From NCBI GenBank assembly GCA_963921425.1, contig OY992838.1, positions 13,454,001-13,518,000 of the forward strand: a stretch of DNA of 64,000 nt, read 5' to 3'. The position numbers and the translations under genes were made by a program. A model generated the notes under the pieces. The model worked only from the letters and a program-made list of their open reading frames with translations, made no database searches and was not told the DNA's origin. Of this stretch, positions 1 to 13,613 are shown piece by piece; the stretch's first letter is position 1; each line of letters opens with the position of its first letter. The stretch is from Dryas octopetala. Taxonomy: Eukaryota > Streptophyta > Magnoliopsida > Rosales > Rosaceae.

Positions 1-129
1 CCCACCCAATCTTCAACTCATAATCATAAACAACCACCCCTAAACATGAAAAACAACTCAGATTCGCATTGCAGGCAATATCTTATAAGGGAATCCCTCA
101 ATTGTGTGGTAATCGCAATATAACCAAAC

Positions 130-987
<858 letters not shown>

Positions 988-1598
988 CTACAATGTGTAA
1001 TGGACAAGATTTAGAACTAATATGCCAGGAAATTCACTTTTAAAAACTACAAAGTGTTCCACTATTATCATTGCCCCTATGAATCTATGATATATGTTTT
1101 TCCTTTTTTGATAACCAGGTGTATTATATGGCCCCCAAAAAATAAGGGTTATGTAGTTTTTATCAAAAATTTAATCCGGAGATTGTCAAAGTATTTATTG
1201 GCTCATATTAGTTGTCACCTTTCCCAACACTTTGCAAGGTGGCCTGATTGTTATGGCATTGGGGTTTTTGGCTATGGGGTTGTTTTGATGTGGGGTTTTT
1301 TTTTGGGATTTTACAGGGTGGGATTATTTCATTAATATGAGGGGGTAGAGATATTATGTAATTCAATTTCGATTTGGTAATATCAATATATTAATTTTCG
1401 GATACACATGCCTCATAACATAGAATCCATTACGCGTTTTAAGTTTTAACAATAAAATTCAGCCTCTGAAAATTTTGAATCTTTTGTTACAAAAAGAAAC
1501 AATTAACGAATTTGCTTCTTGAAAACTTGGAAATTACAGATACGACAAATAAATTGACTGTGACTGCATATATATATGCCCATTTTCTTCATTCAGAA
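988..1598. other. Intergenic stretch between the RRC1 relic and the STIC2-like gene
   Basis: No coding segment, RNA gene or clear repeat seen. The 93-codon open frame at 1054-1335 has no family likeness and unusual composition, and I do not treat it as a gene. The right part probably holds the 3' UTR of the minus-strand gene ending at 1599. Confidence 0.4.
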
Positions 1599-4001
1599 TC
1601 ACTTCAATTCACCGAGGCCTTGTGGCATTCCTAAACTCTGGGCAAGGTTGCTCATTCTCTCCTTCATTGCCTGAAGAGAACACAAATTCTATCAGTCAAA
1701 GAAATAAATCAGCCATTTCTAAGTCCCCAAAACATGTGAAAGAGTTGTCACCACAACGCTCTTCTGGTGTGCATCTTTGTATGCTTCAGTGACCAAAAGA
1801 GAGACTTTCTGCATTGAAAAGAAAAGAAAGAAAAATCACTTTCTAGCAAAGGGAAACAAGGAATCTATCCTAAGCCAAACAATTTTTTACAAGATATTTC
1901 TGTGTGCAAGATTCACTTACTTCTGCTCCTAGTTCCATAGCAGCCTCAGTTATCTCAGTACGTACAGGTTGTTGGTTACCCGACAGTGTTACCTAGGGAA
2001 AATCAGAGATTACTGGATTGTCAAATCTGAGAAAGACAAGAGTATACATGCAATTGCACAAAGGGGAAGGGAAATATCTTCTCCGAATGTGATACTGCAA
2101 GAGTATGAAAATGAAAATATGTTGATGCCACTTAAAAGTTAAAGATACCATTGGGACACAAGCAAACAAGTAAGCTTAGATTCCCCAACTGGAACACAAA
2201 AAATTGGCCTTGTAGCAAGAGTGAATCATTACCTTTATTATCTCACCTTCACAGTAACCATCAAACTCTGCCCTGAAAAATAGAAGAATGAAAAGATAAA
2301 TAATCCTACAACTGAAAGGATTATGAGCATCAGATTAAATTGGATATAACATTAAGAACATACGCAGCAAGCTCTTTCTGCACACGCACTGCTTCAACTT
2401 GTACTACATTTTGGGCTTTCTTAACCGTTTCATAAAGATTCTGCATATTACCGAATATTCCTGCCTGCATCAAAGTGGAAGGTCACCGTGAACATAACAG
2501 TATTTAAATCAAGGTTTCTATTCTTACAAGCACTGGACTAGCTCCAGGCTGCTAAGACGTACTTAGGAGTATGCGGGCTAACAAAAAAAAACATAACATT
2601 TATAGGCACATTGTGGATAAATTATTAATTAAAGACAAAAACTTCCATAATTGTTTCAGCTTCTGAACACCAAACGTCTTCCAGTAAACCAAATGTGCAT
2701 TGTGTTCCTATAATTTATCTCACGCTTGCAATGTCACCGTAACTCAGATAAATAAGTGATGGTAACCAAATTTACTTTCAGCACAGCTACCATATAGTTT
2801 GACTATAATTACAGATAATCTGTAGAATCAAGCCTCCTGTTTGATGTCCAACCCATTGTCCTTTATTCTAAATAAATCCCACTATCGATCATGATGCAAG
2901 AAAGAATCTGGCAAATGCATGTTCAGCTAAATTATAGTTGACAGCCTGATGCTAAATCTGGTGGGCCTATTACTGCATGAAATCTACTTAGCTCAGAATT
3001 GGAAGGGTCACCAAATCCAGTAGGCTAAGCTGCATGAAGCGTATAAACTTGATTTGGTGCCCTTCCATGAGGCATATAAAATTGGCTGTCCCCCTCTCAT
3101 TTTAAACAGAATTTGTATCGACTTCAAATGGGTAAGGGTATCTGTATCTTCATACCACTGAATAGAGAACATACATAAAGGGGATAAATAAAAAGATGAG
3201 AAGAATTAACGGGTAAAGCGATTAAGAAGATAGAGATTATAACTGATCAGTAACAAGTGGGTCTACCCAATCCAACAAAATAGAAACCAAACTAAAAGAG
3301 GGAATAAGCTAAACCTTTGAAGATGCATCATCACCCTTTTCATTGTTTTCTTTTTTCCCTCCAAATAAGCCATACACACGGCACGGCCGGGCTGCCCTCC
3401 TAGTCTTAGTACCAGGCCAAGATACAATTGAAGGAGTGGCTACTTCACCTAAAAGCAGGGATGCAATAATCCCACCCCACAGGGAAAGGGAAAACATATT
3501 GCATAAAAAACAATCATTTAAAGATTAATTAATGAATTCTGAGATTCACAAACAACTTGAAATGAAAGAAAAGTCTTCAGTGCATAAAAGGCACACAGGA
3601 GCATTATAACAATGCAACTAAGCAAAGTGGCATCAAATTATTAATGCCCATCATCCAAATACAATTGGGTTAAAAATGTCAACTATAATTGTTCATACTA
3701 CCAAAGCTTGCTTCTTTCTACAATGTGCGTAGGAAGGCTTAAAATTGGTAGAGAAAGGAAGCCAATTTCTGTTTCTATTTTGTTTAAATAAACACAAGCA
3801 TGGTAAACGAGATTCAATTCGGGGCAAATACATACTACAAACACAGACCCAAAAATATATATATGAATATATATACAGCTTACTACTGATTAATCCAAAG
3901 GGTAAGGAGAGAGAGAGCTTACGGAAAGAGAGATAGTCTTGGGAGTCGGTGAATCGGTGAAGGTTGGAAAGCCGTGAGGTTAAAGCACTGGTCGAAGCCA
4001 T
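1599..4001 (-). CDS. STIC2: Chloroplast YbaB/EbfC-family nucleoid-associated protein (STIC2-like), complete
   Basis: Seven exons join in frame to give 184 residues: 4001-3923, 3448-3315, 2464-2364, 2272-2233, 1992-1921, 1808-1752 and 1670-1599, all with GT-AG introns. The N-terminal half (MASTSALTSRLSNLHRF, Ser/Arg rich) looks like a plastid transit peptide and is followed by YGLFGGKK and an acidic Asn/Glu linker. From about residue 72 the YbaB core starts with AGIFGNMQNLYETVKKAQ and continues through AAEFDGYCEGEIIKVTLSG, GNQQPVRTEITEAAMELGAE and KVSLLVTEAYKDAHQKS, ending SLGMPQGLGELK. Arabidopsis At2g24020 has nearly the same length and layout. Known role of the family: small plastid protein linked to thylakoid protein biogenesis alongside ALB4/cpSRP54; bacterial YbaB binds DNA. 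The ATG at 4001 is the first in-frame Met giving a transit peptide. Confidence 0.94.
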
Positions 4002-4629
4002 TGCGAGAGAGATGGGGGTTCGGAGTTGAGAGGAGGATAATAAAGTGAAGTGAAATAATACAAGTTTTACAGAAGAAGCAAATAAACAATTAAGGCCCTC
4101 TTCACTTCCACTCTCGCTGTCTTTGGGTTTTGGGATAGGATTAATCTTTTGATTCTCGGTAGCTGAAAGCCTGAACCTTTCCTACATGATATTTCAAGCT
4201 AATTTTGTTTTTTTTGTTTTTTTTGTTTTTTTCTCTAAAGGATTTTGTTGACGAATTTTTTGTTTCTTTTCCTCTCTAATTGTTTAGAAATAAAATAGCT
4301 TGTAAAAGAAAATGAATGCAGACAAGTAGACAACTACGTTTATTTATTTGATACCTTTTACATATTTAAAAGATGCATTTCTCCCATGGCCCAAAAAAAA
4401 AAAAAAAAAATTCATTTGTCCCATGGCCCAAAAAAAAAGATTCATCTACTTCGACCCAAAAAAACAAAAGATTCATTTCTCCAAAAATATCTCAAAGGGC
4501 CAAAGTGTACACGCCCCGTTTTTTGTTGGGCCAACCTTGATAGTTAAAAATGCCCATGTTGGTTCTTTCACTTCAGTTTCCATCACTAAAAGGCTAAAAG
4601 CAGTGTTACAAAATCCAAACCACTTGAAC

Positions 4630-4679
<50 letters not shown>

Positions 4680-4860
4680 CGGATTTATATATCGCCTCCT
4701 AGTACATATCATAATTTTGTTACATTCTATTACAAAGTATATTGTTGAATGAAGAAAATCAAATAAAGGTCACAAGAGCATGTCATGGTAGCATAGATCA
4801 GTCTCGCCGTAGGGTGAAAACCGAGAGATGCCCAAGTTGAAACTACGTGGGTTAAATTGA
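4002..4860. other. Upstream region of STIC2-like gene with low-complexity tracts
   Basis: Contains the presumed promoter/5' UTR of the minus-strand gene starting at 4001, three T8 runs separated by G near 4207-4235, A-rich runs at 4396-4411 and 4430, and an (AG)n microsatellite. No coding sequence recognised. Confidence 0.4.
4633..4675. repeat. (AG)n microsatellite
   Basis: About 20 uninterrupted AG dinucleotides. Confidence 0.97.
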
Positions 4861-6081
4861 TCTACCCACCCAAAGCAACCTGTTTGATTGTAACAAATTC
4901 ATATTTGGTGAAAGTGAAACATACATGAACAATTTCTATAAATAACATTCTAAATTCAAAACCATCCCCGTCATCGGTCATCCTCACCATTATCATACAG
5001 TCATAATACATACAAATAGATGAACTACCAAATTTCTGTTGGTCAACATGCGACAAAGACTTTCCCTGTCAAAACATTAACATTCATGAAGCAACTTCAA
5101 AAACCAAAGGGATCAATTATTTCAATGCCTTGGAGGACCAACCAACATCTCCCCATGAAAGGCCTAATAATAAGATGCTAATACATTCCTCCTGTGGATT
5201 GTCAAGATATTTCTACTCATCAAATGGGTAAAAATATGAAAACATGTACTGTGAAAGAAGAAAACTGAAAAGCTCCATACAGACAACGGATGACGGCTCA
5301 TTACAGACATGAGTATATCTGGTCTCAACAATCCTGTAAAAGTAGAATAAAAAAAGAATGGTCAAAAGAAGATTAAACTTAAATCCCTTGAAAATTGGTA
5401 AAAAAGGAACAAATTCATATCCAATACTTCCAACCTAAAGGAAAGGGTGCACAACTCCATGTTAGAAGACAAGGGAATAATGAGAAAAACAGGCCTTATT
5501 TGAAAACATTTATTAACGTTGGCAATAACGTTAGTAATCCTCTCAAATGCTAGGGATCAACATAAGAAAGATTCGGTATAAAATTGGTTGATAAGGGAAA
5601 ATGTTTCACATTGGTACCCAATTCAATAAAAATAATTTTGAAAAGACTAGCTACTAATAACAATATTTATTTCTCATATATGGTTACTCCAATAATGATA
5701 ACTATACTAATTAGAAAATCATCAATACTGGCATATTGAATTACAAGTAACAATTAAGGTTATAATATACCAAATCCTTGTTCTTTCCCATTTTGAGTGA
5801 GCAACGTATATAGGGACTTTACAAAAGTAGCTAGGCAAGTAAGGCTATACTAATGTAGCTAGCCCAACATTGGCATGGGCACCTAATGTCTAGAGTTTTC
5901 AAAACTCTGTAATATTAAAAACTAGAGGATCATAATGAACGTGAAACAAATGAAATAATTGTGGGAAATTCTATTATAATCTGAATAAGACAGGAACAAC
6001 TAACAAAATGAACAATGCTTGAGTGCATATCAAGGTGTGTAAAAGTAATGATCTTGACATAAAAGGTAAATGATCACCTAC
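4861..6081. other. Region downstream of C1D exon 4; expected C-terminal exons not found
   Basis: I read both strands for the conserved C-terminal part of C1D (the EQRQ-type helix and the basic KRKYQSSEKQSVQ-type segment) and did not find it. A plausible acceptor (TTTTACAG) on the minus strand opens a frame at 5333 that would add about 58 residues with no likeness to C1D. The rest is AT-rich and featureless. Confidence 0.45.
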
Positions 6082-7202
6082 CTGGGGTGAGGTCTAGCAA
6101 AGAATGCTCAATGAAACGGGTCGCTGCCTGGTAGTTTAAAGTAGTAGATGGTCGCAACGGTGCTTGAACAAAATCAATTTGTCAAATGTAAAGAATATAA
6201 AACCCCACCAATCAAAGAAGCATGGTAAATACAAAATGAAAATTAATTTGCAAACAATTTGATATCTGAAACACATAACTTGAGTTACAGCAATCGCCAT
6301 CCATCCATCGTATATGTCATATGAAGCAATAATGCATCACTTTCCTTCTTGTATACAGCATTACTTGAGTATGCTAAGCACAGTAGCTCATGCGCGCGTG
6401 GGCAACTGGCAGCCAATTATCAATGTGGGTCCACGTCAATCACTGTCACCCAAGTGCTAAGCGACTGTATGAGACAACAATTTACAAGGGGGACTATCAA
6501 TAATGGAACTTCCAAATAAGAGTATATACCTTTACTCAAATCTATGAACCGCTCTAGCTTCTCCTGATACAATCTCAACCTCTCCTACATGAATGGGACA
6601 AGGAAAAGAAAAGTTCATGTATCCAGCTTCTCTTGATAAAACAATTAAGCAAACCATGCAATCCCAAAATTATGAGGTCATGCACCCTCACATGCATAAA
6701 CCCAGAAACAATATAATCAAAATGGGCAAGCCAAAACAAAACCAGTAAATGTTTAAAATATATTAGCAAATCTACAAGCTCAGTTTTGACGGGATGGTCA
6801 TCTGGGTCTACTCCACTACACCTCAAACTCACTGGAAAACAAAAGAGAAATCAACTAAAACCAACATCTAATTCACAAAGAAACCAAGAGAAATCAACAA
6901 AAGAGAAATAAACTAAAACCAACATCTAATTCACAAGAAAGACATAAAAATCACAATCAAATGGGAATTAATCCAAAATTGAGTAAAAGGGAAACCAAAG
7001 ACATACACGCGAACAGGGTCGTAGTGCCCTTGGCGAACAAAAGCAGCGACTGAGCTCGCTCGATAGGCGGCATTTTGGCGAGGAGGTCTGGGTCGGAGAG
7101 AGACAAGAATTGTTGCAAGTGGGGTCGTACTTGTTCAACATGGGCCAAGGTTCTGTTCACTGATTCCATCACTGAATCTGGTATTACCTTGCTTCCTTCC
7201 AT
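6082..7202 (-). CDS. C1D: C1D/Sas10-family nuclear RNA-processing cofactor, 3'-truncated
   Basis: Four exons join in frame for 129 residues: 7202-7007, 6831-6776, 6584-6530 and 6162-6082. The product begins MEGSKVIPDSVMESVNRT and contains FLSLSDPDLLAKMPPIERAQ, then LSLRCSGVDPDDHPVKTEL, ERLRLYQEKLERFIDLSK and APLRPSTTLNYQAATRFIE, the full Sas10/Utp3/C1D helical domain order. C1D family proteins bind nucleic acid and the exosome (Rrp6/Mtr4 side) in rRNA and small RNA maturation. Family members run to about 190-210 residues; here the last coding part after DLTP is missing downstream as far as 4861. A splice acceptor ahead of 5333 could supply a non-homologous tail and a stop. Exons 1-4 have no lesions and good splice sites, so it may still be expressed, or have been cut recently by a deletion. 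Confidence 0.8.
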
Positions 7203-7734
7203 TGTTCAATGACTCTGTGACACAAAAATGAAGAAAAATCTCAAAGAGTGTGACAACTTAGACAGTGAATATTCTCAGACTCTCTCTCTCTATGTACCAT
7301 TTGGGGGCGCCAGGGCTTTGTGTGCTTGGATTCTCTGGAAACAGGCTTATGGCGGCAGTTCAGAGGATTTTAATCCGGTTCTGTTTGCCACGACAAGGAT
7401 GACTCACAACTCACAGACCTTTTTCTTTTTGTCTTATTTTATTAAATTTTTATCTTTTATATATATATATATATATATGTATATAGCCCCCTTCTACAAG
7501 TGGGAAGGACTCTTCCTATTGTGCAAACATCGATATTTTGACAAGTGTAATCAGTTTAATAGATAATAAAAAATAAATTTAGAAAATAGATAATCGACCA
7601 TTGGATTTAAGCCGAAACGATCTCAGTCATTCGGACTCAAAAATAATTCAAAAACCTTTTTGTTTTATTATATATATATTGTCTTTTAATTTTTATTTTA
7701 AACCAAATTTAACAATAATTTTTATAATAAAAAA
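7203..7734. other. C1D upstream region with AT microsatellite
   Basis: Presumed promoter of the minus-strand C1D gene. Contains a (TA)n run near 7458-7480. The open frame at 7228-7566 on the plus strand has no family likeness. Confidence 0.35.
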
Positions 7735-8328
7735 TTAAAATTAAATATCAAATCTTAATAATTTTTTAGAATAGCATGAAAACTATATAATATTTCAATT
7801 ATACTATCAAATTTCAATGTAATTTTTTATATTATGTCACAAACATGTTGGCCCCTTTATTTGGGGCCTTTCCATTTGACGTTTTTGTCCTTAAGACTTT
7901 TATATTGTCTTGGAAGTTGGCTAATGTAGTCTAATTGTATTTGTGAGCATAAAATTACAACGTTGCCCTTAATTTAGTTTAGGATATAGAAATAAGGTGC
8001 ATGGTATATAAATGAGGTTTAACGTTTAGAATTAGGGTTCCGAATTTTATGCCTCTGCCCAAAACCCAGGAGCTAAACCCTAAGCCATTTTGCTACTCGT
8101 AGCAGTCAAACACAAATCTAATTTTTTTTATTAATTTATTTATAATTGACCATTTTTTTTTTATTGTTGTGGCATATGATGTAATATTTGCGAATTATAG
8201 TATCATTTACTATATTATTATATTTGACTTTTCAACTAGTACCTAATTTAAAATGCTATTAAATTTTTGTATATAAATTAAAAAACTATTGAAAATTGGT
8301 ACATAAAGTCAACGGACCTTTTTTAGAA
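7735..8328 (+). repeat. Unclassified dispersed repeat, copy 1
   Basis: Matches 10015-10640 (same orientation) and the reverse complement of 41090-41560 over several hundred bases. Shared marks are the blocks GGGGCCTTTCCATTTGAC, TCTTGGAAGTTGGCTAATG and GAGCTAAACCCTAAGCC. No coding capacity. This copy is interrupted at its right side by the element at 8338-9506. Confidence 0.85.
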
Positions 8329-9515
8329 TTCATTAAAGGCTCAAGTATATTTATATCCACCAACTATAGGGTCCATTTCAAGTTGGTCCATGAACTATAA
8401 AATATTTTAAATTTTTCCATTAACTATAGAGTTCATTTTAAGTTGGTCCACAAATTTTCCCATTAACTATAAGGTTCATTTCAAGTTAGTCAACGAACTA
8501 ATAAAAAACATACAGAATGGTTGACAAAAAAATCGAACCGAACCGGATTATTTATATATATATTTTATTTTTTTTATTTATTATATAAAAGTTATATATT
8601 TTGAATAAAAAAGGTATAAGGTGTTTTTGGAACATGTTGGGTTCGAACCCATGACCACTTTAGGAGAGTAAAAGTGTGAATTGTCACTACATCATTTAGT
8701 CACTTATGATATTTAAGTACATGCAATATATTTATAGGCATACTGATACTTGAAATATAATAATTTATAAAATTATAATTAGTATTCTACACCATAACCT
8801 TATACACTAAACCATAAAGTCTAAAACCTTATACCTTAAAAATTAACCCTATACTCTAATAATTTTAGTATATAAATTATAAATTATAATTTTGGACTTT
8901 TAGTAATATGTTTACAATATAAAAACTATAAATTATATAAAATATAAACTAGTAAAATTTTTAGAATTTTTGCAATGATAATATTTAAATAGAGACATAA
9001 AATAATGTCTTAAAAAAAAGGAATGATATATAAAATATATTTAATTCTATAAATTATTATATTTCAAGTATCAGTATGCCTATAAATATATTGCATCTAC
9101 TTGAATTTCATAAGTGGTTAAGTGATGTAGTGGGAATTCATATTTTGACTATCCTCACAAGGGCATAGGTTCGAACCCCAAATGTACAAAAAAACATCTT
9201 AAATCTTTTTTATTCAATATATATAACTTTTATATAATATAAAATATATAAATATATATAAATAATCCGGTTTAGTTCGGTTTTTTTGTCAACCCGATTT
9301 TGTCTACCATTCTATATGTTTTTTGTTAGTTCGTGGATCAACTTGAAATGAACCCTATAGTTAATGGAGAAATTTGAAATGTTTTATAGTTCGTGGACCA
9401 ACTTGAAATGAATCTTATAGTTAATGGGAAAATTTGAAATGTTTTATAATTCGTGGACCAACTTGAAATGAACCCTATAGTTAGAGGATGTAAATGTACT
9501 TCAGCCTTCATTAAA
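8329..9515. mobile_element. Long-TIR Mutator-type non-autonomous element with 9-bp TSD
   Basis: The element proper is 8338-9506 (about 1.17 kb), flanked by the direct repeat TTCATTAAA (8329-8337 and 9507-9515), a perfect 9-bp target duplication typical of Mutator-like transposition. It begins GGCTCAAGTATATTTATATC and ends in the near inverse. The arms are inverted repeats of about 430-480 bp. Each arm contains three tandem units built on ACTATAGGGTTCATTTCAAG-like sequence, then a block with TCGAACCGAACCGG and one with a GGTTCGAACC motif. No transposase. The central 250 bp is AT-rich. Confidence 0.9.
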
Positions 9516-10014
9516 ACATACACCAATGGCATGTGATTTTAACTTTCATACACCTTCTCTTTTTTATCAAGACAATGTTTGAAGATTTAACTTGAAACCT
9601 CAAATATAATAGGTAAATTTTCTTAATTATTATAACTCTAATTCTAATGTAACGAGTAAATCTTTTTAATTATGAGAGTCCAAACCTTTTACAGTTTTTT
9701 TTTTTTTTTTAAACTCTTATATCTCTATCATATATTTTATTAGGTTAACAAGAATTTAACAATTTAAATGAAACATCTAGAAACAGTTATATGGATTTAA
9801 AGATGTGTTAGAAAACTAATGACTATGACACTAGTTTCATACTTTCATTTGTTGAAATTTTATGTTCAAATCTTATCGATCACGGTTATTGATTAAATAA
9901 AAAAATTAGTTTGAAAATATATTTATAAATTGACAAAAGTAAATAATATAATTTCCACCTAATTATGAAATGAAAATTGATATTTTGATGTTATTTCCTT
10001 TTCTTTTTTTTTTT
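9516..10014. other. AT-rich intergenic stretch
   Basis: Nothing recognisable; homopolymer T near 9697-9710. Confidence 0.3.
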
Positions 10015-10640
10015 TAGAAAATTAGTATTAAATACCAAATCCTAATAATTTTTTTGAATAGCATGAAGACCATATAATATTTCAATTGGACTACTAAATT
10101 TAAATATAATTTTTTAGATTATGTCACAAACATGTTGACCCCTTTGTTTTGGGCCTTTCCATTTGACATTTTTGTCCTTGAGGTTTTTATATTGTCTTGG
10201 AAGTTGGCTAATGTAGTCTAATTGTACTTGTGAGCATAAAATTACAACGTTACCTTTAATTTAGTTAAGGGTATAGAAATGTGATGTAAGGTATAGAAAT
10301 GGAGTGTATGGTATATAAATGAGGTTTAGGGTTTAGAATTAGGGTTTTAGAGCTTATGGCTTAGGGTTTAGGTCTGCCCAAAACTCGGGAGCTAAACCCT
10401 AAGCCGTTTTGCTGCATAGCAGTCAAACACAAACCTAATATTTTTTTTATTGATTTATTTGTAATTGATCATATTTTTTTTTATTGTAGTAGTATGTGAT
10501 GTAATATTTGTGAATTATAGTATCATTTACTATATTATTATATTTGACTTTTTAATTAGTACCCAATCTAAAATACTATTAAATTTTGATATCTAAACTA
10601 AAAAACTATTGAAATTTAGTACATAAAGTTAACGGGCCTT
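10015..10640 (+). repeat. Unclassified dispersed repeat, copy 2
   Basis: Parallel to 7735-8328, lacking the inserted long-TIR element. It therefore shows the empty-site context of that insertion (sequence continuing after AACGGGCCTTTTTT). Confidence 0.85.
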
Positions 10641-11047
10641 TTTTTTTAGCTAAAAATTTTAATTCCCTTTTCTCTTGATTATTGTTTATCGAGAAAAAGT
10701 TAAAAGAATTTGGAGGCAAACAAAAGAAGGCAATATCCAAAACCACCCATCTAGTAGTTCCACCACACCAAATATGCGATTACATTACATCCCTACAGCC
10801 ATGGAGTACCCAAATTAACCAATAGCTTCTCCAAATTGGCAAATTCAAAAGCTGACTGCTACGAGCCATACTCGATTCCATCTTGTACCATAGCAGCAAA
10901 GCAAGCCTTCAGCTCTCTTTCTTTCTGTCTCTCTCACACACAACGGAAAGTACATGCCATTTCTTCTGTGAACAAAATGTACATGCCGTCTTTGATTTCT
11001 GTGAGTTACTCCCTTTTGCTCATTCATTAGTTCATAATATATTCTCT
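10641..11047 (+). other. Sequence upstream of the PGR3 fragment (copy 1)
   Basis: Lies directly before the PGR3 start codon at 11048 and may be the captured 5' flank or UTR (CT-rich around 10910-10940). The matching part of copy 2 falls in the N gap, so the left boundary of the duplicated unit cannot be set. Confidence 0.4.
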
Positions 11048-11865
11048 ATGGCATTGTTGATAGTCTGCTCTTTAAGCATGTGCTGCAGCTAGTAGTATCA
11101 ATTACAGTCTTGCTTTTACTGATCGTAGGATATTTGCAATAAGCCATACTGGTTCTTAAAAGAAAGGAACTGTGGAAAGTTGAAGGTTTGGCCATGTGGG
11201 TCTTTGGGGAACTTTTATAGAAATAGGAAAAAACGGATGGGTTTTTGTGGGTTTGCGATGAAAAGGCCACAGGAGGTGGTGGTGGTGAAGAAAAAGCCAA
11301 AAAAGGCAGTGTCTTCAGTTGTGACTGTTCTGAGGTCGATTTCGGACCTGAATTCTGCTTTTTCTTACTTCAAGTCGATTGCTGAGTTGCCTGGCTAGTG
11401 TTGTTCACACCACTGAAACTTGCAATTACATGCTTGAAGTCTTGAGGGTTCATAAGAGGGTGAAGGATATGGCTTTTGTGTTTGATTTAATGCAAAAGCA
11501 GATCATAAATAGGAGTTTGGACACTTACCTTACTATATTTAAGGGTATTGAAATAAGAGGTGGGATTCGACAAGCGCCATCTGCTCTTGAAGCTATGCGA
11601 AAAGCTGGGTTTATCTTGAATGCGTATTCATACAATGGGTTGATCTATATGCTTATTCAGTCTGGGTATTGTAGGGAGGCATTGGAGGTGTATGAAAGAG
11701 TGGTGTCAGAAGGGATTAAGCCTGGCCTGAAGACTTACTCAGCACTTATGGTGGCATTGGGAAAGAGAAGGGATGTTAAAACTGTTATGGGATTGCTAAT
11801 TAAAAGAGATGGAAAGTTTGGGACTGAGGCCAAATGTTTATAGTGTGATCTACTCCAATGGCTTG
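11048..11865 (+). pseudogene. PGR3: PGR3 (chloroplast PPR protein) 5' fragment, copy 1
   Basis: Encodes the first roughly 270 residues of PROTON GRADIENT REGULATION 3, a plastid PPR protein for petL/ndh RNA expression. In order: MALLIVCS leader, [58 protein letters not shown] helices around [19 protein letters not shown] and [20 protein letters not shown]. The full protein is about 1,100 residues; here the sequence stops after VYSVIYS. Lesions relative to copy 2 and the family: a 4-base insertion near 11088, one base missing near 11160, a 4-base insertion near 11393 and a 4-base insertion near 11802. It ends at a junction (about 11866) where antisense MULE transposase sequence starts; the same junction is present in copy 2. 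Confidence 0.87.
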
Positions 11866-13613
11866 GATTGGTCTTCATAAGCCAATTGTATGCATGATTA
11901 TCCAACTTCTGCATCTTTTCCATCTCTGTGTTAAACCAGGGCATAGTAGTAGCCCTTGCAGCAGCCCATAGCAGCTGCTTAAGCTCCAATCCTTGGTGAA
12001 GCACCTTGATGTTGTTGTATAGATGCCTAGTTATACAGTGCCTGTGTTCTGCACTAGGCCGCATGGACTCAACAGCTAATCGTAGACTATTTTGCTTGTC
12101 ACTGATAATAACCCATCAATTCTCATTCCCCATGTTAAGATCTTGGATCAACCAATCCAAAAACCAACTCCAAGAGTCTCTATTCTCAACTTTAGCTATT
12201 GAAAATGCTATGAGATACATTCCATTGTTCCCATCTATTCCCACAACAGATAGAAGCTGCCCAGGATGAGGCCCTTCTACATGGCATCCATCTAGTCCTA
12301 CCAATGCCCTACAACCAGCTAAAAACCTCTCTGTTAGAGCCCCAAAACACACATACAACCTTTCAAACCTCGCTTTATTTGGAGACACCAAATCTGTTTG
12401 CGTCTTAATTGTACTACCAGGGTTGCATTTTCTAAGCTTTTCAATGTAATAATAAATCTTGAGATATTGAGCTTGATAACTGACCATCAGCTTCAGATTG
12501 ACAACCCTTTTAGCTTTGTATGCTTTAAACCTTGATATCTTTGCCATGAAGTCCTTCCTAACTTTCTGTTTCATTTCCCCCACATCCATCTTCAGATTCA
12601 TTCTTATATCATCAACATATCTTTCAGCCAATTAAGTGCCACTTATGGTAGTCTTGTTTTCATCTCTATTGCATGTATGAGGCTGAATGTAAGTCTTAAC
12701 AACCAAAGGGTTGTTCCTAGAACTTTTGTCAAGAACTAATGCATAAATAACCCATGGACACCCTTTAGCCTTGCACACAGCCTTCATGCACCTTAAACCA
12801 GTCACGTATGGTGAATTTGTAAAGCCTGCCTTTGTTTATGAAATCCTCCTTCACAGTTGCCTTGAAGTCAACAGATGAAGCCTATATATTCCTGCTCTAA
12901 TTCAAGTTGAACAGTTCTAAGATCTGTTGCTCTTTTAAACTGCTTTAACTTTGGCAATTTTTTCTTTTTCTTCCTCCTAACAAATTGAAAATCATCATCA
13001 TCTGAGGAGCTATCTAAGCTTCTAAGATCATTTGTGTCAGCATCACTTGACAATGGGTCATCTGGGGGAAATTCTCCTTGGATGTCTTCCCTTGTTACCT
13101 CTTCAACATTATTATCATAAACAAAGTCATTTTCATTTAGCTCTACAACAGTTTGCTCATAATCTGAATCCACAAAGTCACTATCTGGCTCTGCTTCTCT
13201 TACATCTACATCCACCAAGCCTTCTTCAAGGTTTACAGTATGTGTTTCAGTCTGTGGGACTTGGTTTCCTTCAGAAGAAGGCTGACTCTCTATAGAAGCC
13301 CTCACAATAGCAGTTGAAAAATATATATACCACAACAACCCTACTTGGAGGCAATGTGGTAATCATGCTCATGAACTCCTTATCACTACTTATCCTAACC
13401 AAGTTAGTCTCTTTCACATTTTCAACCATTGAGCCAGATACTCTATAATAATAACCCACAATTTCAGTATATATATCCAAGTTTTGTTGCTACATCATCT
13501 AAGTCCAAGGGGGACATAAGATCTCCATTTAACCTATCATTCAAAGTCACCTTACCACCAAAATAGAACAAATAACCATCCCCTAAGTCTAACAATTGAC
13601 CCCCATAATGCAT
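11866..13613 (-). pseudogene. MURA-type Mutator transposase, degenerate, copy 1
   Basis: Reading leftwards from ATG 13613: a PB1-like N-terminal domain (MHYGGQLLDLGDG; TEIVGYYYRVSGS), an acidic linker (PDSDFVDSDYEQ; SSSDDDDF) ending in RRKKKKK, the zinc-binding CKAKGCPWVIYA and KTYIQPHTCNRDEN segment, then the DDE region with GLDGCHVEGP (first Asp), VVGIDGNNGMYLIAFSIAKV, VIISDKQ (second Asp) and FNTEMEKM (probable third acid), stopping at HAYNWLMKT. The C-terminal zinc-knuckle part is missing. Lesions: TA-run frameshift near 13325, a frameshift in the zinc-binding region near 12810, TAA near 12632 (shared with copy 2), and TGA near 12115 (not in copy 2). It faces the PGR3 fragment tail to tail. 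Confidence 0.88.

Noticed and set aside
8635..9180. GGTTCGAACC motifs resembling tRNA T-arms
   Set aside because: No cloverleaf or A box around them; they are mirrored parts of the long-TIR element arms.
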